A DNA stretch of 5,182 nucleotides, taken from Melioribacter roseus. GTDB lineage: Bacteria; Bacteroidota; Ignavibacteria; Ignavibacteriales; Melioribacteraceae. The DNA lies in NCBI GenBank assembly GCA_020724325.1, contig DYHC01000143.1, forward strand, positions 1 through 5,182. Direction: 5' to 3'. Below are positions 1-5,182 of the stretch, piece after piece; positions within the stretch are counted from its first letter, which is position 1, and the number at the start of each line of letters is the position of its first letter. The position numbers and the translations under genes are program-made. Below the pieces are notes generated by a model. The model saw nothing but the letters and a program-made list of their open reading frames with translations. It was not told where the DNA came from and ran no database searches.

Positions 1-93
1 ATTAGAAAAGTATTTAATGTTGAATCAACTGTATTTTATTCTGAAGGCACAAATGCTGCCAATATTTTAATTCAACCGATAAATAAAAATTAG
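1..93 (+). CDS. C-terminal end of an unrecognised protein (5' partial)
   Basis: An open frame enters from the left edge and runs 30 codons to a TAG stop at 91-93. The residues read IRKVFNVESTVFYSEGTNAA followed by NILIQPINKN. Alternating hydrophobic residues suggest beta strands at the end of a soluble domain, with no membrane segment. The tail is too short for me to name a family. The next gene can start 1 or 7 bases after this stop, so the two are probably cotranscribed and translationally coupled. It is called a real gene because of that junction and its place directly upstream of a same-strand operon. The function is unknown. Confidence 0.6.
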   Translation: MRKVFNVESTVFYSEGTNAANILIQPINKN

Positions 94-94
94 T

Positions 95-1120
95 TTGCAA
101 GTGAAGATAAAATTTCAATATCAGCACATTATTCTTTCCTCAATTATTATCAATTTAGGAATTCTGGCTCTCATTTCATTTATAAAATATGAAATCAATA
201 ATCTTTCTTTAATCGATTATAGAATTGATTACATTGGTAATGTGCTAAATCTGTTGATTTCTGCCGGAGTCATTTTCGGCTTTTTATTGATTGGAATAAA
301 AAAGAAACAGGTTGAAAAAGGAAGAATAAAATTTCTGCTTGTATTGCAAATATTATCATTAATTTCATTGATATTATCGATTGTTCTATTCGATTTTATT
401 AAACTTGCAGCCGATGAATATCTCTTTTCTTTTCCTATCAAAAAAGTATATACTGGATTTTTAATGATTGTGGTACTTTTTCTCCAAGTTTATTCTCTAC
501 TATATGGGTGGGGAATTGTTTTAGGTCTAGAAAAGTTATTCGAAATAAGAACTTTATTAAGATCCATTTCGGCTATTTTAATTTTAATTCTCTTTGCAGT
601 ATTCTTTGTCTGGAACGTTAATGGTAATAACAAGAATGACAAAATAAAATATGATTATGCATTAATTCCCGGAGCTGCTGTTTGGAAGAAGGATAAACCA
701 AGTCCTATTTTCGAAGGAAGAATTAGAAAAGCATTAGAACTTTACCGTAAAGGTACTGTTGCAAATTTAATTTTAACAGGTGGAAGTGCACCTGGTGAAT
801 TAAGCGAAGCCGAGGTTGCTTACAAGTATCTTACTAATCTCGGTGTAGATTACAAAAACCTAATTGTAGAGCAATTATCATCTACTACTACAGAGCAAAT
901 AAAATATATTCGTAATAACCACAAAGGTTATATTAGTAATTCAGATATACTAATTATTTCGGACGACTTTCATTTGTCAAGAATTTTACAGATATGTAAA
1001 TTTTTTAATATCGAAGCTGCAGGAGTATCTACTAATTATAAACTTACTTTTGAAAAAACACTTTTTTACAGAACAAGAGAAAGCATTGCTTTACTTTTAT
1101 TTTGGTTTTTTGCTATTTAG
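95..1120 (+). CDS. Multi-pass membrane protein with C-terminal DUF218 (SanA/YdcF-like) domain
   Basis: The product is 341 residues. Five hydrophobic segments lie at about 11-30, 47-67, 79-101, 118-144 and 155-173. A soluble DUF218 domain follows at about 186-335. Its signatures are YALIPGAAV (188-196), the R209 region, ILTGGSAPGE (226-235), acidic residues in SEAEVAYKYL (237-246), SSTTTEQ (262-268, in place of the usual S-x-x-T-x-E-N), ISDDFHLSR (288-296) and RESIALL (328-334). Family knowledge: E. coli SanA and YdcF carry this domain; SanA affects envelope permeability to vancomycin, and the biochemical reaction is not settled. SanA has one membrane helix, so the long N-terminal membrane part is notable. 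The start is uncertain: TTG at 95 gives the longest form and GTG at 101 removes two residues. Neither has a clear ribosome binding site, as expected if reinitiation follows the gene ending at 93. Family call firm, role in the cell inferred only. Confidence 0.85.
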   Translation: MQVKIKFQYQHIILSSIIINLGILALISFIKYEINNLSLIDYRIDYIGNVLNLLISAGVIFGFLLIGIKKKQVEKGRIKFLLVLQILSLISLILSIVLFDFIKLAADEYLFSFPIKKVYTGFLMIVVLFLQVYSLLYGWGIVLGLEKLFEIRTLLRSISAILILILFAVFFVWNVNGNNKNDKIKYDYALIPGAAVWKKDKPSPIFEGRIRKALELYRKGTVANLILTGGSAPGELSEAEVAYKYLTNLGVDYKNLIVEQLSSTTTEQIKYIRNNHKGYISNSDILIISDDFHLSRILQICKFFNIEAAGVSTNYKLTFEKTLFYRTRESIALLLFWFFAI

Positions 1121-1123
1121 CAA
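1110..1123 (+). other. Small hairpin over the stop codon of the DUF218 gene
   Basis: TTGCTATTTAGCAA forms a 5-bp stem (TTGCT/AGCAA) with a 4-base loop and includes the TAG stop at 1118-1120. No T-run follows, only TATTTAATTA, so it is a poor intrinsic terminator. It may do nothing, or slightly reduce read-through into the dehydrogenase gene. Confidence 0.25.
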
Positions 1124-1143
1124 TATTTAATTAATAAATATAC

Positions 1144-1148
1144 GGGAG
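1144..1148 (+). promoter_or_regulatory. Shine-Dalgarno-like site of the leucine dehydrogenase gene
   Basis: GGGAG lies 8 bases before the ATG at 1157, and a further AGGA touches the ATG. This supports the 1157 start over the in-frame ATG at 1175. The sequence stands out because the surrounding DNA is very AT-rich. Confidence 0.6.
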
Positions 1149-1156
1149 AGAAAGGA

Positions 1157-2269
1157 ATGCTCTACTTTGAATCGATGGAAAAATATGGGCACGAGCAAGT
1201 TGTATTTTGCATCAATAAAGAATCGGGACTCCGGGCTATTATTGCAATTCATGATACGGCATTAGGACCGGCTCTTGGAGGAACCAGAATGTGGAATTAT
1301 AAATCGTTTGATGATGCGTTAAATGATGTTTTGCGGTTATCACGTGGTATGACCTATAAAGCAGCAGTTGCCGGCTTAAATTTAGGCGGCGGCAAAGCTG
1401 TTATAATTGGTGATTCTTCAACTCAGAAAAATGAATTGTTATTCAGAACCTTTGGAAAATTTGTTGATGGGTTAGGAGGCAGATACATAACTGCCGAAGA
1501 TGTGGGAACTGATGTAAAAGATATGGAATATGTTAGAATGGAAACTCGTTATGTTACTGGAATTTCAAAAGCACTTGGTGGAAGCGGTGATCCATCGCCT
1601 GTAACCGCTTATGGCGTTTATGTTGGAATGAAAGCATGTGCGCATGAAAAATGGGGAAATGATTCCTTACGCGGAAGAAAAATTGCAGTTCAGGGAGCCG
1701 GACAGGTTGCACGTTATCTTTGCGAGCATCTATATAGTGAAGGCGCAGAAATTTATATTACAGATTTGGTTGAAGATAAAGTGAAAAGAGTGCTTGAGAC
1801 AATTAAAGCACACGTAGTTAAACCGGATGAAATTTACGATATTGATGCAAGTATCTTTTCACCCAATGCTCTTGGTGCCATATTAAATGATAAATCAATT
1901 CCTAAATTCAAATTTGAAATCGTTGCCGGCGGTGCTAATAATCAACTGGAAGATGAAGATAAACACGGCAAAATGTTGATGGATAAAGGTATTTTATACG
2001 CTCCCGATTACGTTATAAATTCCGGCGGATTAATAAATGTTGCTAACGAACTCGAGGGATACCGTCAGGATAGAGCAATGAAACAAGCCGAAGCAATTTT
2101 TGAAATTGTAAAGCGTGTTATAAAAATTGCTAACGATCAAAAAATTCCTACGCATCTGGCTTCCAATACTCTTGCCGAAGAAAGGTTGAATCAGATTGGT
2201 GGAATTAGAAAAATATTTTCTTCCCATTCCGGGTCTTATGGCAGAATAGGTGAATTGATGAAGCATTAA
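1157..2269 (+). CDS. ldh: Leucine dehydrogenase (Glu/Leu/Phe/Val dehydrogenase family)
   Basis: This cytoplasmic enzyme catalyses reversible NAD-dependent oxidative deamination of L-leucine and other branched-chain amino acids to 2-oxo acids plus ammonium. At 370 residues it is close to the usual length of about 365. The N-terminal catalytic domain has GPALGGTRMW (37-46), MTYK with K68, GLNLGGGK with K80, and TAEDVG with D115. These three positions coincide with the substrate-binding and catalytic residues of the Bacillus enzyme. GGSGDPSPVTAYGVY (141-155) is the usual junction to the nucleotide domain. That Rossmann domain has GAGQVA (180-185) and D203 at the end of the second strand, which suits NAD over NADP. 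APDYVINSGGLINV (282-295) forms part of the substrate pocket. The MLYFESMEKY start aligns with Bacillus MEIFKYMEKY, which supports ATG 1157. It lies 36 bases after the DUF218 gene, so it may share its transcript. A valine-preferring dehydrogenase is the main alternative; the family call is very firm. Confidence 0.95.
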   Translation: MLYFESMEKYGHEQVVFCINKESGLRAIIAIHDTALGPALGGTRMWNYKSFDDALNDVLRLSRGMTYKAAVAGLNLGGGKAVIIGDSSTQKNELLFRTFGKFVDGLGGRYITAEDVGTDVKDMEYVRMETRYVTGISKALGGSGDPSPVTAYGVYVGMKACAHEKWGNDSLRGRKIAVQGAGQVARYLCEHLYSEGAEIYITDLVEDKVKRVLETIKAHVVKPDEIYDIDASIFSPNALGAILNDKSIPKFKFEIVAGGANNQLEDEDKHGKMLMDKGILYAPDYVINSGGLINVANELEGYRQDRAMKQAEAIFEIVKRVIKIANDQKIPTHLASNTLAEERLNQIGGIRKIFSSHSGSYGRIGELMKH

Positions 2270-2362
2270 ATCGGAAAACATTCTTTAAATACTGTTTTAA
2301 AAACTTATTTCATTTCATTCATATAAATATATTATCAGATACTTTTTGTTACTTATTAATGG

Positions 2363-2393
2363 TTTCTTTTTATTAACAAACAACATAGATTTA
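2363..2393 (+). promoter_or_regulatory. Weak candidate promoter for nusB
   Basis: In the 155-base gap before nusB, TAGATTTA (2386-2393) matches the Bacteroidota -7 consensus TAnnTTTG at 7 of 8 bases if the two free positions are counted. TTTC (2363-2366) stands 19 bases upstream where TTTG is expected. An alternative sigma70-like pair, TTGTTA (2346-2351) and TTATTA (2370-2375), overlaps it with an 18-base spacer. Such matches arise easily by chance in AT-rich DNA. No terminator for the upstream gene is visible in the gap. Confidence 0.22.
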
Positions 2394-2424
2394 ATTGTAA
2401 GATATATCGGGGCTCTTAAACAAG

Positions 2425-2901
2425 ATGATTAAGAAGTCAAATAGACGCATTTTAAGAGAGAAAGTACTTCAAGTTCTTTACGCCTATGAATTAAATGGCG
2501 AGGGATTAACTAATCTTACAAACGGAATTTTATCGGATATATCTTCAATTCCCGACATTGACTTTGCAAAAAAGTTAATTGATTCTGTAGTTGCTAATAC
2601 CAAAGACCTCGATGTTATTATTCAAGACAAAGTTTCTAACTGGGAAATGGGCCGAATAGCTCTTATTGACAGAATTCTTCTTCGAATTGGAATTACTGAA
2701 TTAATGAATTTTCCTGATATTCCACCTAAAGTTACTTTAAACGAAGTTATTGAAATAGCAAAAGATTATTCTACTTCTAATAGCAATAAATTTATTAATG
2801 GAATTCTTGACGCAGTTTTATCCAATCTGAAAAAATCCGGCAATCTTAATAAATCCGGAAGAGGACTTATTGACCAATCCCTTGCAAAAAAAAGCCATTA
2901 A
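2425..2901 (+). CDS. nusB: Transcription antitermination factor NusB
   Basis: NusB is a small all-helical RNA-binding protein. With NusE (ribosomal protein S10) it binds boxA RNA and promotes antitermination, mainly on rRNA operons. The 158-residue product shows the family pattern in order: RRILREKVLQVLYAYE (7-22), the central VSNWEMGRIALIDRILLRIG (70-89), and PPKVTLNEVIEIAKDYS (100-116) running into NKFINGILD (121-129). E. coli NusB is 139 residues; here the extra length is a polar C-terminal tail (about 133-158) holding two similar KSG stretches. ATG 2425 places the conserved RR..RE helix at the N-terminus as usual. The ribosome binding site is poor: GGGG at 2409-2412 is 12 bases away. The last 32 bases overlap the start of the transporter gene, so the tail sequence may be shaped partly by that signal. 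Identification is firm. Confidence 0.95.
   Translation: MIKKSNRRILREKVLQVLYAYELNGEGLTNLTNGILSDISSIPDIDFAKKLIDSVVANTKDLDVIIQDKVSNWEMGRIALIDRILLRIGITELMNFPDIPPKVTLNEVIEIAKDYSTSNSNKFINGILDAVLSNLKKSGNLNKSGRGLIDQSLAKKSH
2859..2865 (+). promoter_or_regulatory. Shine-Dalgarno-like site inside nusB for the transporter gene
   Basis: AAGAGGA ends 4 bases before TTG 2870 and lies inside the nusB coding region. It decides the transporter start: the other in-frame TTG, at 2882, is 16 bases away. A short potential stem, TCCGG (2836-2840) with CCGGA (2855-2859), ends exactly at this site. Confidence 0.5.
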
Positions 2902-4198
2902 GTTTGCAGAGAGTGAAAGGTTCAGAATTTTTGTCTGGACACTTTACGATTTTGCTAATACCTCTTATTCAATTGTAGTTGTAACATTTTTATTCGCTGT
3001 TTACTTCAAGCAAACTATTGCTTCCGGTCAACCGATTGGTGATTTTTATTGGAGTATTGGTACAAGCGTTTCTATGCTTATAACAGCAATTATTTCACCT
3101 ATATTAGGCGCTATTGCCGATTATTCAGCCGGTAAAAAAAGATTTCTTTTGTTCTTTACATCAATCTGTATTATAAGCACTGCGCTTTTATTTTTTCTTG
3201 AACAAGGGAATATATTCTACGCTCTCTTATTATTTATTATTGCCAATATTGGTTTTGAAGCCGGACTTGTATTTTACGACTCCTTCTTGCCCGAAATAAC
3301 ACCGCCTAAAAATTATGGACGCGTTAGCGGCTATGGTTTTGCTATGGGATATCTCGGCTCTTTAACAACATTAGCCATTGTTTATCCTTTCATAAAACAA
3401 AATATGATTAAGGAAACTTTTCCTGTTGCTGCATTAATCTTTCTGGTTTTTGCTATCCCTATTTTTTTCTTTTTGAAAGATACCAGAAAGATAGTTAGTA
3501 AGGATAGTTCATATCTAAAAATTGGTTTAGATAGAGTAATTAATACTATTACCCACTTAAAGAATTACAAAAATCTTGCTCTGTTTTTGCTCGCATATTT
3601 TTTCTTTATTGAAGGCGTTAATACTGTTATATTCTTTTCCGGCAATTATGCAAGTACAACTTTGAATTTTTCTATGGGAGAACTGATATTATTTTTTATA
3701 ATAGTTCAGACGACTGCAATAATTGGTTCGTTGATCTTTGGAATTATAGCGGATGCATTCGGGCAAAAAAGATCATTAGTGCTTTCTCTTATTATCTGGG
3801 TCTTTACAATATTATTTGCCTATTTAACAAGCAGCACTGAAAGTTTTTTGGTGAAAGAATTTTCGAAATTGTTTTCGGTTGCCGCAAATGATCTGGTTAG
3901 GTATTCTTTTTATGTAGTCGGTTTAATTGCCGGTAGTGTAATGGGCGCTACTCAATCAACAAGTAGAAGTCTTATGTCTAAACTAACTCCTTCTGATAAG
4001 AAGACAGAATTTTTCGGTTTCTATTCGTTTTTTGGAAAGAGTTCTGCAATTCTTGGTCCATTAGTTTTTGGTTATGTAAGCTTTTTAACTGGCGAACAAA
4101 GAATTGCTATTCTAACAATCTGTTTCTTTTTTGTGGTAGGATTGATAATCCTGACAAGGGTAAAAGAACCAAAGGCGTTAAATGAAACTGTTATTTAG
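2870..4198 (+). CDS. Major facilitator superfamily transporter, UMF1 (Atg22-like) family
   Basis: This 442-residue inner-membrane protein has about 12 hydrophobic helices. Its motifs are those of the UMF1 family, related to the fungal vacuolar amino-acid effluxer Atg22. They are YDFANTSY in the first helix (26-33), the loop motif ADYSAGKKR (83-91), FYDSFLPEI (135-143), RVSGYGFAMGYLGS (151-164), EGVNTVIFFSGNYA (248-261), the second-half loop motif GIIADAFGQKR (291-301), GATQSTSRSLMSKLTP (359-374), EFFGFYSFFGKSS (380-392) and GPLVFG (396-401). The substrates of bacterial members are not established, so none is given here. The start is TTG 2870 with an AAGAGGA site just upstream, overlapping nusB by 32 bases in a different frame, which indicates translational coupling. 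TTG 2882 would drop four residues. The 3' end overlaps the converging metalloprotease gene by 8 bases. No truncation is seen and both halves are complete. Confidence 0.9.
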   Translation: MTNPLQKKAIKFAESERFRIFVWTLYDFANTSYSIVVVTFLFAVYFKQTIASGQPIGDFYWSIGTSVSMLITAIISPILGAIADYSAGKKRFLLFFTSICIISTALLFFLEQGNIFYALLLFIIANIGFEAGLVFYDSFLPEITPPKNYGRVSGYGFAMGYLGSLTTLAIVYPFIKQNMIKETFPVAALIFLVFAIPIFFFLKDTRKIVSKDSSYLKIGLDRVINTITHLKNYKNLALFLLAYFFFIEGVNTVIFFSGNYASTTLNFSMGELILFFIIVQTTAIIGSLIFGIIADAFGQKRSLVLSLIIWVFTILFAYLTSSTESFLVKEFSKLFSVAANDLVRYSFYVVGLIAGSVMGATQSTSRSLMSKLTPSDKKTEFFGFYSFFGKSSAILGPLVFGYVSFLTGEQRIAILTICFFFVVGLIILTRVKEPKALNETVI

Positions 4199-4868
4199 TT
4201 AATTGCCTGTGGGATAATCTCAAAAGTAAAATAATTCCAAGTATTGCAATTACCAGCCATAATAGTCCCCAAAACATTTGATTTATTCCCGTCAATTCTG
4301 CTAAAATATATGCATCGGAATAATAATCAGTCGAATCAAAAATATCCTGTTTAATATCTAGCACAATGTAGAAACAGCTAATTATACCTAATGTTTTTAG
4401 AACTATATCGGAAATTAAAGATGGCAATACAAATATTATTAATAGCAGTAAAAGAACCAGACCAGAAGTTATAAGAATAAGGTATTCGTTCTTGGAAGAG
4501 TTAATTAAGAAGATGATTATAAGCCCGAAGATAACCGGTAAAAATACTTTACTGAATATTCTGTTTAATGATGAATAGAACAATATCATTCCAAATAAAA
4601 AACTTCCGATGTAACCGGCTGAAGCTATTGCTATTTGATTACCATCTTCTATATGGCAGACTCCGCTTAAGTCTAATTCAATACTCAAATCAATTACTTT
4701 TCCGCCAGTTAAAATTGCTGCAAAGCCATGACTAATTTCATGAAACAAAATTACCATCAGTTTTATCGGGTAAATGATAGGTGTTTCCCAAAGAAGTAGT
4801 ACGGCTATTGTAATTAAAGATAGCATAGTAATTTCTATCATTTGTTTCTGTTTTTTGGTTGAGTGCAT
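4191..4868 (-). CDS. Membrane-embedded M50-like (M50B type) zinc metalloprotease
   Basis: The product is 225 residues and strongly hydrophobic, with helices at about 11-28, 34-54, 79-100, 104-124, 129-150, 153-170 and 196-217. HEISHG (43-48) is a HExxH zinc site, with ligands H43 and H47 and catalytic E44, placed inside the second helix as in site-2-type proteases. Other family-like stretches are the tail of that helix, AAILTGGKV (50-58), SAGYIGSFLFG (83-93) and SDAYILAELTGI (184-195). D185 in the last is a candidate third zinc ligand. It lacks a PDZ domain, unlike RseP. Substrates are unknown. ATG 4868 has no Shine-Dalgarno sequence, and the ATG at codon 10 is a possible later start. It is convergent with the transporter gene (stops overlap) and divergent from the tRNA gene 80 bases away, so it is probably transcribed alone. 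Family call good, protease activity inferred from the intact motif. Confidence 0.82.
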   Translation of the reverse strand: MHSTKKQKQMIEITMLSLITIAVLLLWETPIIYPIKLMVILFHEISHGFAAILTGGKVIDLSIELDLSGVCHIEDGNQIAIASAGYIGSFLFGMILFYSSLNRIFSKVFLPVIFGLIIIFLINSSKNEYLILITSGLVLLLLLIIFVLPSLISDIVLKTLGIISCFYIVLDIKQDIFDSTDYYSDAYILAELTGINQMFWGLLWLVIAILGIILLLRLSHRQLTK

Positions 4869-4910
4869 TTTCTGTTTTTTATTTTCACTGATTAAAATAA
4901 AAAAATCTTA

Positions 4911-4941
4911 TTGAATTAAAGGACGTTCCTTAATAATTTTG
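4911..4941 (+). promoter_or_regulatory. Promoter of the tRNA-Gly gene (Bacteroidota type)
   Basis: TTG (4911-4913) is followed after 20 bases by TAATTTTG (4934-4941), a full match to the TAnnTTTG -7 element at the expected distance from the -33 element. The same site also reads as a sigma70-type pair, TTGAAT and TAATTT, with 17 bases between. Transcription would begin only a few bases before the tRNA at 4949. An imperfect inverted repeat, AAGGA-CGT-TCCTT (4919-4931), sits in the spacer. Confidence 0.6.
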
Positions 4942-4948
4942 CAATTAC

Positions 4949-5021
4949 GCGGGTGTAACTCAGCTGGTAGAGTAGTAGCTTCCCAAGCTTCTAGTCGCGG
5001 GTTCAAGTCCCGTCACCCGCT
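4949..5021 (+). tRNA. tRNA-Gly, anticodon CCC
   Basis: The 73-base sequence folds as a full cloverleaf. The acceptor stem is GCGGGTG (4949-4955) with CACCCGC (5014-5020) and discriminator T5021. The D stem is ACTC/GAGT with an 8-base loop holding GG. The anticodon stem is GTAGC/GCTTC around loop TTCCCAA, with CCC at 4982-4984. The variable loop is TAGTC, and the T stem is GCGGG/CCCGT with loop TTCAAGT. Layout and lengths match E. coli tRNA-Gly position by position. It decodes GGG. The 3' CCA is not encoded (CTA follows), so it must be added after transcription. The anticodon stem has a T28-T42 mismatch and the D stem opens with A10-T25. No other tRNA adjoins it in the window. Confidence 0.95.
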
Positions 5022-5041
5022 CTAAATCTTTTCCAAAAGTG

Positions 5042-5073
5042 TTTGAAAATTTTAGATAATTGTTCTATACTTG
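5042..5073 (+). promoter_or_regulatory. Strong promoter-like sequence pointing right
   Basis: TTGAAA (5043-5048) and TATACT (5066-5071) are separated by 17 bases, close to the sigma70 optimum. The same place fits the Bacteroidota pattern: TTTG (5042-5045), 20 bases, then TATACTTG (5066-5073), one mismatch from TAnnTTTG. Transcription would start near 5079. No credible start codon follows in the window (ATG 5075 is followed at once by TAA), so the target is beyond the edge or is an RNA. Confidence 0.45.
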
Positions 5074-5126
5074 TGATGTAAAATTTTGATCATTATTTAA
5101 TAAGAATTTAGCTCAAGTTACCGCCT

Positions 5127-5181
5127 CGCTTAGCGGGAGTTCAGAAAGATTCCAAGCAAGCGTACAGTATTTTCAAATACT
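5127..5181 (+). other. Two consecutive hairpins at the right edge, possible structured leader or small RNA
   Basis: Hairpin 1 (5127-5162) pairs CGCTT with AAGCG, GC with GC and GGGA with TTCC (one G-T pair). That is 11 pairs interrupted by small bulges, around an 11-base loop. A competing small hairpin, CGC-TTA-GCG, uses the same left arm. Hairpin 2 (5166-5181) pairs AGTATT with AATACT over loop TTCA. They lie about 50 bases after the predicted start of the promoter at 5042-5073. I match them to no known riboswitch or RNA family. No T-run follows within the window, so termination cannot be judged. The rest of 5022-5126 is AT-rich with nothing further recognisable. Confidence 0.3.
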
Positions 5182-5182
5182 T

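Noticed and set aside
229..441. 70-codon open frame on the minus strand
   Set aside because: It lies entirely inside the DUF218 gene, is low in complexity and shows no family resemblance; it is a shadow frame.
2030..2281. 83-codon open frame on the minus strand over the end of leucine dehydrogenase
   Set aside because: It is antisense to well-conserved dehydrogenase sequence, with no start signal or recognisable motif.
2270..2362. Terminator for leucine dehydrogenase
   Set aside because: Palindromic TTTAAA pieces occur, but there is no GC-bearing stem followed by a T-run.
2398..2418. Inverted repeat TAAGA/TCTTA flanking GGGG just before nusB
   Set aside because: A 5-bp AT-rich stem with an 11-base loop is expected by chance, and no known leader motif or boxA is evident.
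5046..5087. AAAATTTT repeated at 5046-5053 and 5080-5087
   Set aside because: Short AT-only words repeat by chance in DNA of this composition.
5080..5125. TTTTGATCATTA...GCTCAAG, resembling the start of 16S rRNA (GTTTGATC..GGCTCAG)
   Set aside because: The resemblance ends after a few bases; the following conserved 16S 5' sequence is absent.
5141..5182. Minus-strand frame entering from the right edge, reading KYLKILYACLESF then stop, which faintly recalls the YLK tail of GIY-YIG nucleases
   Set aside because: Thirteen residues are far too few, and the usual residues after KYLK are absent. The sequence to the right is needed.
5090..5182. Plus-strand open frame reading AQVTASLSGSSERFQASVQY and on to the edge, superficially like a chemotaxis receptor tail
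   Set aside because: A stop codon lies just upstream at 5087-5089, there is no ATG, GTG or TTG start at its head, and it overlaps the hairpins.

Overview
The window is AT-rich DNA that is mostly coding. It carries six protein genes (one cut off by the left edge) and one tRNA gene. Protein similarity remembered for the families, together with TTG-N20-TAnnTTTG promoter signals near the tRNA, points to the Bacteroidota/Chlorobiota/Ignavibacteriota group. An Ignavibacteria-like genome is my best guess. This is inference from family resemblance and base composition, not from a marker gene.

Left part (1-2269, + strand): the last 30 codons of an unrecognised gene are followed at once by a membrane protein with five predicted helices and a C-terminal DUF218 (SanA/YdcF-like) domain. 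After 36 bases comes a leucine dehydrogenase with all its catalytic residues. The first two genes are so close that they are probably translated together. The dehydrogenase has its own Shine-Dalgarno-like sequence.

Middle part (2270-4198, + strand): a 155-base gap with only weak promoter-like signals leads into nusB (transcription antitermination factor). The nusB 3' end overlaps by 32 bases the start of a UMF1-family (Atg22-like) major facilitator transporter. The two form a tight operon.

Right part: a minus-strand gene for a small membrane metalloprotease-like protein (M50B type, HEISH motif) converges on the transporter, and the two stop regions overlap by 8 bases. Divergent from it is a tRNA-Gly(CCC) gene with a good Bacteroidota-type promoter. 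The last 160 bases have no convincing gene. They hold a strong promoter-like sequence pointing right, followed by two consecutive hairpins, so a leader or small RNA may begin there and run out of the window.

The genes are mostly housekeeping or common accessory functions: amino-acid catabolism, transcription, transport, envelope and a tRNA. I see no mobile element, CRISPR array, phage gene or defence cassette, and no clear new multi-gene system. The least explained part is the right edge.
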